Positions 1 to 5,380 of a stretch of DNA of 5,380 bases are shown piece by piece. Below the pieces are notes generated by a model, which worked only from the letters and a program-made list of their open reading frames with translations, did not search any database and was not told where the DNA came from. The stretch covers positions 1-5,380 of the forward strand of contig JAJXZC010000147.1 of NCBI GenBank assembly GCA_021780275.1, written 5' to 3'. Position 1 is the first letter of the stretch, and each line of letters begins with the position of its first letter. A program made the translations under genes and the position numbers. Source of the stretch: Pseudomonadota bacterium. GTDB lineage: Bacteria > Pseudomonadota > Alphaproteobacteria > Parvibaculales > Parvibaculaceae.

Positions 1-140
1 AGCTTCGGCTTGGGCGCGGAGCTGAACATGTCGTCAATGGTGCTGCAGCCGCCAAGGCCGAGCATGGCGACAGCCATCACGACGAGCCCTGCCGACCTGA
101 CCTTGGCCCCGATGCCGGCAGACCTGAAATCCGCAACCAT
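1..140 (-). CDS. Probable BamB-like outer-membrane assembly lipoprotein, N-terminal fragment
   Basis: The first 46 codons of a gene that runs off the left edge. The start is an ATG at 140-138, five bases after the stop of the upstream TPR gene, with a GGAG ribosome binding site eight bases ahead. The peptide has an unusually long n-region containing Arg6 and Lys13/Arg15, a hydrophobic stretch at about residues 18-30 (LVVMAVAMLGLG) and a lipobox LGGC ending at Cys32. It therefore looks like a lipoprotein cut before Cys32 by signal peptidase II. Ser follows the Cys, which fits outer-membrane sorting, and the mature end then becomes polar and Pro/Lys rich. The identification as BamB (a beta-propeller subunit of the BAM complex that inserts outer-membrane proteins) rests on its position directly after a YfgM/TPR_21-type gene, a known pairing; none of the propeller is in the window. 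Lipoprotein: fairly sure. BamB: inference. Confidence 0.7.
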   Translation of the reverse strand, partial: MVADFRSAGIGAKVRSAGLVVMAVAMLGLGGCSTIDDMFSSAPKPK

Positions 141-145
141 GAATG

Positions 146-895
146 TCACTCCGGCTTCGCGGCCGCGTCGGCGGGCGCTGCATTGTTGGTGGTCGAAGCG
201 GCTCCGGCCGCTGCCGGTTTCGCTTCGGATTTCGCCGCGGGCCTCGGCAGATGCGGCGCGATCAGCGCCTGCATCACATGAGCGCGATCGCGAATGCCTG
301 CCGATGTTGCGGCATCGCCGACGATCGCGTCGAAATAGCCCTGCGCCTCGGCATATTTGCCGGCCTTGTACGCCGAGAGACCGAGAACCTCGCGAGCGCT
401 GTTCTTCCAGCCATTCTCGCTGTCATTGAGTTCGCCGATGCGCGCCTTGATGTCGTCATAGCTGGCAGTGTCGACGACGAGCAAAGCCGCCTTGACGCGC
501 GCCATGTCGCGCAGCGTCTGCGGAACACCGGACTTCGCGGCCAACGCGTCGTAAACGACGACCGCGCCCTTCGCGTCGCCCGCATCGACAAGCGCGGCGG
601 CTTGGCGGAGTTGCGCCAGCGCGGCGTAGCCCGCAGGCGCCGTCGCGGCGAATTCGCCGTAAGCGGCGGCGGCCTTTGCCGGGCCGTCCTTCGCCGCCTG
701 TTCGACGATCGCGATATAGCGGGCGGAAGCCGCCTCGTTGCGCGAGCGTTCCCAGGCGCGCCATCCGACGATCGCGGTTGCGATGACGATGATCGCGACC
801 GCGAGGCCGACGAGATAGATGCCGAATTTTTCCCAAAGCTGCTTCAACCGGTCGCGGCGAAGGTCTTCTTCGATTTCACGGAAGAGATCGGTCAA
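146..895 (-). CDS. Membrane-anchored TPR protein, YfgM/TPR_21-like
   Basis: A 249-residue protein read from a TTG start (895-893). The reading frame is open further upstream to an ATG at 976, but the TTG is preceded by GGAG at a seven-base spacing and gives the family's typical beginning: a charged helix (TDLFREIEEDLRRDRLKQLW) followed by one membrane helix at about residues 26-45. The periplasmic part, about 50-215, is alpha-helical with TPR-like alternation: AAYGEFAATAP, then QLRQAAALVDAGD, then GLSAYKAGKYAEAQGYFDAIV near the end. The last 35 residues are low-complexity Ala/Pro/Lys and look unstructured. YfgM in Escherichia coli is an ancillary partner of SecYEG and periplasmic chaperones; the alphaproteobacterial relatives (TPR_21, formerly DUF2133) are less studied. 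The gene lies 5 bp before the BamB-like gene and 162 bp after panB. Family assignment is fairly sure; exact role is inferred. Confidence 0.85.
   Translation of the reverse strand: MTDLFREIEEDLRRDRLKQLWEKFGIYLVGLAVAIIVIATAIVGWRAWERSRNEAASARYIAIVEQAAKDGPAKAAAAYGEFAATAPAGYAALAQLRQAAALVDAGDAKGAVVVYDALAAKSGVPQTLRDMARVKAALLVVDTASYDDIKARIGELNDSENGWKNSAREVLGLSAYKAGKYAEAQGYFDAIVGDAATSAGIRDRAHVMQALIAPHLPRPAAKSEAKPAAAGAASTTNNAAPADAAAKPE
149..152 (-). promoter_or_regulatory. Ribosome binding site of the BamB-like gene
   Basis: GGAG on the minus strand, eight bases before the ATG at 140. It lies inside the last codons of the upstream TPR gene, so the two genes are probably translated from one message with some coupling. 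Confidence 0.55.
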
Positions 896-902
896 GAGCG
901 CA

Positions 903-906
903 CTCC
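903..906 (-). promoter_or_regulatory. Ribosome binding site deciding a TTG start
   Basis: GGAG on the minus strand, seven bases before TTG at 895. The longer alternative from ATG 976 would add 27 residues rich in Arg and Gly that do not resemble the start of this family. Confidence 0.6.
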
Positions 907-1057
907 GAAGGGTGACCAGGAAGCAATAATCAGGGAAGGCGCCGACGCGGCGCGAGACGCCCTCCCCCTCACCCACTCACATGGGCGGCGTAAAATAGCC
1001 CGAGGGCCCCGGATTGGCAAACCTCATCCGGCCGGAAAGCCCCACAAACGCCTGTAA

Positions 1058-1882
1058 TTATTTTACTTTTTTCATGCCGTAGGTGTGCTCGGCGGCCGGA
1101 AAGGTCCGCGCGCGCACTTCGCGGGCATAGGCTTCGGCCGCGCCGGCGATCTGGGCGCCCAGCGTGGCGAATTCCTTGACGAATTTCGGCGCGCGGGGGG
1201 AAAGGCCCAGCATGTCTTCCAGCACCAGAATCTGGCCGTCGCAGGCCGCCGAAGCGCCGATGCCGATGGTCGGCACGTCGATCTGGCCGGTGATCTTGGC
1301 AGCCAGCGGCTCGGCCATGCCTTCGAGCACAACGGCAAAGGCGCCCGCTTCAGCAACTGCCCTCGCGTCTTCCTCGATCGCCGCCCATTCCTCCTCGACG
1401 CGGCCTTGCGTCTTGAAGCCGCCCATGACCTGGATCGACTGCGGCGTCAGGCCGATATGAGCCATGACCGGAATGCCGCGCTCATTGAGATAGCGGATGG
1501 TCGGCGCGAGGCGCTTGCCGCCTTCGAGCTTCACGGCCGTGCAGCCCGTTTCCTTGATGATGCGGACGGCATTGCGGAAGGCGACTTCGGGGCTCTCCTC
1601 ATAGGAGCCGAAGGGCATGTCCACGACGACAAGCGCGCGCTCCGTGCCGCGAACCACGGCGGAACCATGCGCGATCATCATGTCGAGCGTGACGCCAAGC
1701 GTCGTCTCCATGCCGTACATGACCATGCCCAGCGAGTCGCCGACCAGAATCACATCGACATAGGGGTCGATATAGCGCGCCGTATGCGCGTGATAGCCGG
1801 TCAGGCAAACCACCGGCTCGTTGCCCTTGCGGGCGCGGATATCGGGAACCGTGATGCGCTTGATCTTGGACTGTACTGACAT
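1058..1882 (-). CDS. panB: 3-methyl-2-oxobutanoate hydroxymethyltransferase (ketopantoate hydroxymethyltransferase)
   Basis: This cytoplasmic enzyme transfers a hydroxymethyl group from 5,10-methylenetetrahydrofolate to 2-oxoisovalerate, giving ketopantoate, the first committed step to pantothenate and coenzyme A. At 274 residues it is close to the usual length. Family motifs appear in order along the TIM barrel: VGDSLGM (48-53, with metal ligand Asp49), [11 protein letters not shown] (87-97, with metal ligand Asp88), VKLEGG (117-122, with Lys118 and Glu120), HIGLTPQS (142-149), VVLEGM (184-189, with catalytic Glu187) and PTIGIGAS (204-211). Numbers of the active-site residues are matched by eye to the E. 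coli enzyme. All key residues are present, so it should be active. The start ATG at 1882 has a modest AGGGA site nine bases upstream. No panC is adjacent; the downstream genes instead encode envelope proteins. Identification is firm. Confidence 0.97.
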   Translation of the reverse strand: MSVQSKIKRITVPDIRARKGNEPVVCLTGYHAHTARYIDPYVDVILVGDSLGMVMYGMETTLGVTLDMMIAHGSAVVRGTERALVVVDMPFGSYEESPEVAFRNAVRIIKETGCTAVKLEGGKRLAPTIRYLNERGIPVMAHIGLTPQSIQVMGGFKTQGRVEEEWAAIEEDARAVAEAGAFAVVLEGMAEPLAAKITGQIDVPTIGIGASAACDGQILVLEDMLGLSPRAPKFVKEFATLGAQIAGAAEAYAREVRARTFPAAEHTYGMKKVK

Positions 1883-1891
1883 GCCGGATCA

Positions 1892-1896
1892 TCCCT
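1892..1896 (-). promoter_or_regulatory. Ribosome binding site of panB
   Basis: AGGGA on the minus strand, nine bases before the ATG at 1882. It is weaker and further away than the sites of the neighbouring genes. Confidence 0.45.
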
Positions 1897-1979
1897 GCGT
1901 TGAGGCCGAGCCCGATTGAGGCCGCCCAATAGATAATATCTGCGCGTGGAATTTCGAGGCGGCCGGACGCCGCGCCGGA

Positions 1980-2002
1980 AAGGGCTTCAAAATCAAGCCC
2001 TT
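1980..2002 (-). terminator. Perfect hairpin between the membrane-protein gene and panB
   Basis: An inverted repeat with arms AAGGGCTT and AAGCCCTT, eight pairs with no mismatch, around a seven-base loop (GATTTTG on the minus strand). It lies about 90 bases after the stop of the upstream membrane-protein gene and 98 bases before panB. On the minus strand only TTT then CC follows, so it is not a classical intrinsic terminator. It could be a weak terminator, a message-stabilising hairpin or part of a panB leader structure. Confidence 0.4.
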
Positions 2003-2003
2003 G

Positions 2004-2019
2004 GGTGCCTCCCGGCACC
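2004..2019 (-). repeat. Second perfect hairpin in the panB leader
   Basis: Arms GGTGCC and GGCACC, six pairs, with a four-base loop (GGGA on the minus strand). It is separated from the hairpin at 1980-2002 by a single base, so both could form side by side in the RNA. No run of T follows it. Function unknown; it may be a terminator or leader element together with its neighbour. Confidence 0.4.
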
Positions 2020-2091
2020 TTACCCGATCCTTGTGGCGCGACCTTATCCGACGCGGAGGCTGGGCGCAATCAGACGGGATGGGGCCGCCTG

Positions 2092-2889
2092 TTAGCCTGC
2101 ATCCGACTTGTCAAGGTCGTGGGCCAGCGTACCGGGCGGCCCGACCAGTTCGCGATAGGCGATAGAGAGCGCCGCAACGCCGACAATGGCGAAGAAGATG
2201 TAGAAGACCGCCCCAAGCACATAGACGGCGAATGTCGGGAGCCCAAGCGACAGCAGCACCGTGCCGACCACCACGAAGGCAACCGCGATGGGCAGAGTCG
2301 CAAGCATCATCAGCAACACGAGGCGCCAGAAATTGCCGCTTGTGCGCTCAAGGATCAGCCGCGGATCGATCGGCTCATCGACCGCAATGCCCGGGAGCAG
2401 CAGCAAGAGGCGCGTGAAATAGTAAAGGGCGAAAGCCAGTGCAACGAGCCCCAGCAATGCGACGAGCGCGAGGGAGGAGCTGGCGGCCCCATCATTCAGT
2501 GCGACCGTCATGGCGGCCATGATGTAGCCCGGTAGCATGAACAGGCCGAGAAAGATCGACACCATCAAAAAGCGCGCCTCGCGCTTGCCGAAGTGAAGAT
2601 GAAAACTGCCGGGCGCCACGTCGCCGACGAGAATGAAGCGGTGCCACGCAACCGCGATGATCGGCCAGAGGAAGAGCGACGCGATCTCGAGAAGAAAGCG
2701 CAATCCCGGATTGGCCTCTGCATCGAGCAGGGCGCCAACGATCGTCAGCGTGATGTAGAGACTGCCCGGCAACCAGATGAGCCTGAGCATCTGTCCGAAA
2801 TGCGCCCAGGCGCCCGCATAGGCTTCCTTGACCGCCGCGGCGACATCGAGCTTGCGATGGCTCGCGACCGGCTGAAACGGATCGCTCAT
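2092..2889 (-). CDS. Six-helix integral membrane protein of unknown function
   Basis: A 265-residue protein I cannot name. It begins with a short soluble segment (DVAAAVKEAYAGAWAHFGQ, about 15-33) of the kind that lies along the membrane surface, then has about six hydrophobic segments near residues 34-56, 64-86, 105-130, 139-160, 188-215 and 218-246. Between helices 4 and 5 is a conserved-looking soluble stretch, VDEPIDPRLILERTSGNFW (170-188), of the sort seen in several poorly characterised bacterial membrane families in which an amphipathic helix precedes a 'GNFWRL' turn. No catalytic motif is visible. The ATG at 2889 overlaps the stop of the TPR gene upstream as ATGA, with GGGGGAG just ahead, so the two are very likely translated together and may act together in the envelope. 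It ends in a short polar tail. Real gene: confident. Function: unknown. Confidence 0.85.
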   Translation of the reverse strand: MSDPFQPVASHRKLDVAAAVKEAYAGAWAHFGQMLRLIWLPGSLYITLTIVGALLDAEANPGLRFLLEIASLFLWPIIAVAWHRFILVGDVAPGSFHLHFGKREARFLMVSIFLGLFMLPGYIMAAMTVALNDGAASSSLALVALLGLVALAFALYYFTRLLLLLPGIAVDEPIDPRLILERTSGNFWRLVLLMMLATLPIAVAFVVVGTVLLSLGLPTFAVYVLGAVFYIFFAIVGVAALSIAYRELVGPPGTLAHDLDKSDAG

Positions 2890-3449
2890 TTCACTCCCCC
2901 GCCCAGCTGCGCCTTCCGCGCGCGCTTGGCGTCGAGTGCGAAGACATGATCCTGATAGTCGCGGTTGCCCGGCTCGATGGTGAGCGCCTGCATATAGTCG
3001 CGGCGCGCGGGCTCGTACTGGTTCAGCGCTTCATAGGCAGCACCGCGCACGAAAAAAGATGCCGCACGATACTTGTCGAGATTGACCGCCTTGTCGGCAT
3101 CCTGGAGCGCGCGCTGGTACTCGCCGAGATCGCGCAAGGCATTCGAGCGATTGGCGTAGATCATGCCATCGCCCGGCGCATATTTGAGCGCCTCCGTATA
3201 GTCGACGATGGAACGCTTCGAATCCCCGAGGTTCCGATAGGCGACGCCGCGATTGATGAGCGCGGCGACGAGATCCTCCTTCGCGAGCTGCCCGGACTCG
3301 ATCGCCTTGGTGCAGTAGCCGATCGCGGATTTGTCGTTGCCGCTGCGAAACTGCTCATAGCAGAGCGTGTTGTCGCCGACAGCGTCGGCATGGGCTGCAG
3401 CGGGCAGAAGCCCGACGACAAGGAACCCGGCTAACACGAAGCGTCTCAT
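2886..3449 (-). CDS. Exported tetratricopeptide-repeat protein
   Basis: A 187-residue protein with a clear Sec signal peptide: Arg2-Arg3, a hydrophobic core at about 4-16 and a probable signal peptidase I site after AHA (19-21). The mature part is almost wholly TPR: a degenerate first repeat at about 28-60, then three good repeats near 63-96 (INRGVAYRNLGDSKRSIVDY), 97-130 (YANRSNALRDLGEYQRAL) and 131-164 (FVRGAAYEALNQYEPARRDY), ending in a basic helix (DAKRARKAQ). Cys30 and Cys46 could form a disulfide in the periplasm. TPR proteins bind other proteins; no enzymatic domain is present. The start ATG at 3449 has a strong GGGAGG site five bases ahead. The stop overlaps the next gene by ATGA, so the natural candidate partner is the six-helix membrane protein. 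Fold and export are well supported; partner and role are inferred. Confidence 0.88.
   Translation of the reverse strand: MRRFVLAGFLVVGLLPAAAHADAVGDNTLCYEQFRSGNDKSAIGYCTKAIESGQLAKEDLVAALINRGVAYRNLGDSKRSIVDYTEALKYAPGDGMIYANRSNALRDLGEYQRALQDADKAVNLDKYRAASFFVRGAAYEALNQYEPARRDYMQALTIEPGNRDYQDHVFALDAKRARKAQLGGGVK
2894..2900 (-). promoter_or_regulatory. Ribosome binding site inside the end of the TPR gene
   Basis: GGGGGAG on the minus strand, ending four bases before the ATG at 2889 and lying within the last codons of the upstream TPR gene. Together with the ATGA overlap it points to translational coupling. Confidence 0.6.
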
Positions 3450-3454
3450 CGTAT

Positions 3455-3460
3455 CCTCCC
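3455..3460 (-). promoter_or_regulatory. Strong ribosome binding site of the exported TPR gene
   Basis: GGGAGG on the minus strand, five bases before the ATG at 3449. It is the best Shine-Dalgarno match in the window and fixes the start. Confidence 0.7.
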
Positions 3461-3559
3461 AACAGGGGCAAGCCCAAGTCTAGCGCCGCCCGCGCATCAT
3501 GAAAACCAGTAACGATACCCTCGCTATCGCACGATGAGAGCGATCCATCGAAACGCACT

Positions 3560-3588
3560 GAATTAAAAGTCTTTCCTCTGACGGTCAA
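3560..3588 (-). promoter_or_regulatory. Candidate promoter for the TPR/membrane-protein pair
   Basis: On the minus strand TTGACC (3588-3583) is followed after 17 bases by TAATTC (3565-3560), within an A/T-rich patch about 110 bases before the TPR start. The -35 is good; the -10 is poor at this spacing, and a better -10 (TTTAAT) sits at only 15 bases. A second, perfect TTGACA lies just upstream at 3610-3605 without a matching -10. This is a by-eye candidate only. Confidence 0.3.
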
Positions 3589-3827
3589 ATACTGACTGGC
3601 GGATTGTCAAAATCTTTCGCTTTTGATTTCGAATCGAGATTTGGACCACCGAAAGTTGGCGGGAGTTCGATAACAATCGGGATCAATCCGTCGATTGCCT
3701 ATATCTCCAACGACAATGACAGCGTCGGCGTGGGGAGGGAAAGCCGTCAAGCTGCGCCAACGACACTCCCGCAATCGACCTTCAGAAAAATACGCAGCGA
3801 TGAATGGCGTGTGGCCTGCTCCTGCCG

Positions 3828-3844
3828 ATCAGGCGGCCCCTGAT
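3828..3844 (-). terminator. Perfect inverted repeat just after the ATPase gene
   Basis: ATCAGG and CCTGAT arms, six pairs, five-base loop, 13 bases beyond the stop codon of the ATPase gene. No T-tract follows on the minus strand, so it is a weak candidate terminator or RNA-end-protecting hairpin. A second overlapping pairing (GCCTG 3814-3818 with CAGGC 3830-3834) could compete with it. Confidence 0.3.
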
Positions 3845-3856
3845 AAAGGCTACGAC

Positions 3857-5380
3857 CTAGGCGATCCTCAAGCGAGAAAATACGAGAACCTTCACCTCCG
3901 CCAAGATGGCAGCCAGCACCGCCGCAGCAGCAAGGGCGATGGCGACCATCCAGATCGGCAACGGGGCCATGGAGATTCCGACAACGGCAAATGTCGATGC
4001 GAGCACGACATCGGCCACAGATGACACAACCACCCAGAGGCTAGGACGAGGGCCCCACAGATGCCGCCGCCCACGAATGGCGTAGATCGTCGCCTGGCTG
4101 CTGAAAACCAGAGTTATGAAGGCCAGAGTTCTCAAGACTCCGGCCTCCAGCCTCAATCCAAAATGTCCGATTGCCAGGACGCCAGTGCAGAAGGCCAATT
4201 GGCAGACGCCCATGACGACGCCCGCCGCTGTCAGGCTACTGATACGCCATACATTTGGCATCGGGGATGGCCGCACATTGTCTGTCGTCAACGACATGGC
4301 AAGAAAATCGCCCGCGATCATTACGATGACCATCAGCAACGGCGTCAATATCCCCTGCCCCGTCAAAAAGAGACCGACGATCAGGAAGAGAATCGTCACA
4401 ATCTTCTTAATGACGGAGTTCAGTGTGTAGGTCAGAATGCGTTGGAAGGTCACCCTGCCTTCCTTGACTGCGGCGACGATACCCGCGAGCCCGGGTTCGG
4501 TAAGAACCATACCGGCCGCCGATTTGGCAACGTCAGTGGCGGTCGACACCGCGATTCCCATCTGGGCCTGACGCAACGCCGGGGCATCGTTGGCACCATC
4601 GCCGCACATGCCGACGGCGTGGCCGTCCTGCTGGAATGCCCTGACGAGCTTGTACTTGTCCTCCGGCAGGACGCCGGCGAAGACCGCGAATTGTTCAGGG
4701 CTGACGGTGTCTGGAATCGGTCCTGGCGGGCAGACCGCACCATCAAGCCCCACCGCATGAGCCACGCTCGCCGCCGTCGCCGGGGCATCGCCTGTCACCA
4801 TCACGGTGCGAACGCCCAGATCATGCAGTTCAGCGATGAGTGCAGCCGAGTCAGCGCGCGGCGGGTCGCTCAGCGCGATCAGTCCTGCAAGCTTCATCGA
4901 TTTCGGTGGTCCGAAAGCGACCGCCAACACCCTTAACCCCATCTTCTCGAGTTCATCGCACATGGCTGTCGCGGTTGATGAAGGCTCGGTTAGACCGATG
5001 ACTGCCGCGAAAGCGCCTTTTACAACACGTTGCGTCTCGCCAGCGCGATCCTGGACCCTTGCCTCCGACATCTTCGTCGTCGGGTCGAACGGCACGAACT
5101 CCATCAGCTTCGACACTTCTGAAACCGCCTTGGCCGAGGCGGCTGACCGAATGGCACTGTCCACCGGATCCTGACCGCCATCCGAACTGGCCATTGCGGC
5201 CAGTGCCAGAACATGTGCCTCGTCAAATCCGGGCATGGGGCGAACGGTGGTCATCGTCAGAGCATTCTGAGTCAGGGTGCCCGTCTTGTCGGCGCACAAG
5301 ACGGTCATCGTCGCCGCCTCATCCACAGCCGAAAGGCGAGTCGAAAGAACGCCAAAGTTTGCCAGAGCCCGCGCCCCGAG
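3857..5380 (-). CDS. P-type cation ATPase, probably P3A proton pump, C-terminal part
   Basis: An ATP-driven cation pump of the inner membrane; 507 residues are visible and the N-terminal 300 or so (actuator domain, helices 1-4) lie beyond the right edge. Counting from the edge: DKTGTLT (31-37, phosphorylated Asp31), QDPVDSAI (70-77), FDPTTKMSEA (98-107) and KGAF (121-124) in the nucleotide domain; ALSDPPR and MVTGD (194-198); GDGANDAP hinge (260-267); then six membrane helices at about 323-341, 344-364, 383-406, 416-435, 448-471 and 474-500. Helix 6 carries Asp358, followed by TTDNVRPSPMPNVW, which lines up with the helix-6 Asp and following KPSPTP segment of plasma-membrane H+-ATPases; the heavy-metal CPx motif cannot be checked because helix 4 is outside. 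The protein stops soon after helix 10, so it lacks the long autoinhibitory tail of plant pumps. P-type ATPase is certain; proton as substrate is likely, with Mg2+ or another cation less likely. Confidence 0.93.
   Translation of the reverse strand, partial: LGARALANFGVLSTRLSAVDEAATMTVLCADKTGTLTQNALTMTTVRPMPGFDEAHVLALAAMASSDGGQDPVDSAIRSAASAKAVSEVSKLMEFVPFDPTTKMSEARVQDRAGETQRVVKGAFAAVIGLTEPSSTATAMCDELEKMGLRVLAVAFGPPKSMKLAGLIALSDPPRADSAALIAELHDLGVRTVMVTGDAPATAASVAHAVGLDGAVCPPGPIPDTVSPEQFAVFAGVLPEDKYKLVRAFQQDGHAVGMCGDGANDAPALRQAQMGIAVSTATDVAKSAAGMVLTEPGLAGIVAAVKEGRVTFQRILTYTLNSVIKKIVTILFLIVGLFLTGQGILTPLLMVIVMIAGDFLAMSLTTDNVRPSPMPNVWRISSLTAAGVVMGVCQLAFCTGVLAIGHFGLRLEAGVLRTLAFITLVFSSQATIYAIRGRRHLWGPRPSLWVVVSSVADVVLASTFAVVGISMAPLPIWMVAIALAAAAVLAAILAEVKVLVFSRLRIA

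Larger units (their letters stand above)
3450..3856. other. Long interval without a convincing gene
   Basis: About 400 bases between the end of the ATPase gene and the start of the TPR gene. The half next to the TPR gene (about 3530-3680) is clearly richer in A and T than the rest of the window and holds the promoter candidate. The rest contains only short open frames: on the plus strand a 79-codon frame from TTG 3604 to 3843, and on the minus strand a frame open for about 74 codons between stops near 3830 and 3610. Neither has a ribosome binding site or a family I recognise. It may be regulatory sequence, or decayed coding sequence left by an insertion near the ATPase gene. Confidence 0.4.

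Noticed and set aside
992..1015. Possible promoter (TATTTT on the minus strand) in the panB to YfgM-like gap
   Set aside because: No -35 of reasonable quality at the right spacing; the nearby GC-rich GCCCTCGGGC hairpin has too small a stem and loop to be called a terminator.
143..1057. Long plus-strand open frame of 304 codons opposite the YfgM-like gene
   Set aside because: Arg-rich, low-complexity translation typical of the antisense frame of a high-GC gene; no ribosome binding site or family signature, while the minus frame has a clear one.
1085..1879. Plus-strand open frame of 264 codons opposite panB
   Set aside because: Exact shadow of panB; the minus-strand product carries all catalytic motifs.
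1931..1941. AGATAATATCT palindrome in the panB leader, a possible -10 or operator
   Set aside because: It is the only A/T-rich patch before panB and could be a -10 (TATTAT), but no matching -35 is present and the palindrome is short.
1599..2069. Minus-strand frame covering the panB leader and the start of panB
   Set aside because: Overlaps the start of panB in another frame and turns Arg-rich there; no ribosome binding site of note. Its upstream half only reflects the absence of stops in the leader.
3500..3540. Plus-strand string resembling the beginning of the E. coli lacI gene
   Set aside because: Only about a dozen bases match and the frame stops after 12 codons; chance.
3695..4024. Plus-strand frame containing a 'PDKGYD'-like string reminiscent of IS5-type transposases
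   Set aside because: The resemblance is one short string; the frame continues antisense into the ATPase gene and no other transposase motif, terminal repeat or target duplication is seen.
4061..4936. Plus-strand open frame of 291 codons opposite the ATPase gene
   Set aside because: Antisense to conserved ATPase motifs, and its translation is rich in Gln, Asp and Arg without any recognisable domain.

Overview
This is a high-GC window in which every supported gene lies on the minus strand. It most likely comes from an alphaproteobacterium. The best evidence is the gene order panB, then a TatA-sized-N-terminus membrane-anchored TPR protein of the YfgM/TPR_21 type, then a BamB-like lipoprotein; I know this arrangement from alphaproteobacterial genomes, where der/engA often follows. 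Genus cannot be decided from the sequence.

Read in the direction of transcription (from high to low coordinates), the window opens with the C-terminal part of a P-type ATPase (5380 to 3857; its N-terminal half lies beyond the right edge). It carries the phosphorylation loop, the hinge and a membrane domain resembling proton-pumping P3A ATPases. A stretch of about 400 bp without a convincing gene follows (3450-3856). Next come two short genes joined by an ATGA overlap: an exported TPR protein (3449-2886) and a six-helix membrane protein of unknown function (2889-2092). A 200-bp leader with two adjacent perfect hairpins then precedes panB (1882-1058), the first committed enzyme of pantothenate and CoA biosynthesis. 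After a 162-bp gap come the YfgM-like TPR protein (895-146, starting at TTG) and, 5 bp further, the first 46 codons of a lipoprotein that is probably BamB (140 to the left edge).

Functionally there are three blocks: ion/proton transport (ATPase), an uncharacterised envelope pair (TPR plus membrane protein), and a housekeeping run linking pantothenate synthesis to envelope protein export and assembly. Nothing here is a clear mobile element, CRISPR array, tRNA or rRNA. I did not find a convincing new system. The parts most worth a second look are the coupled TPR/membrane pair, the double hairpin ahead of panB and the unexplained interval next to the ATPase gene.
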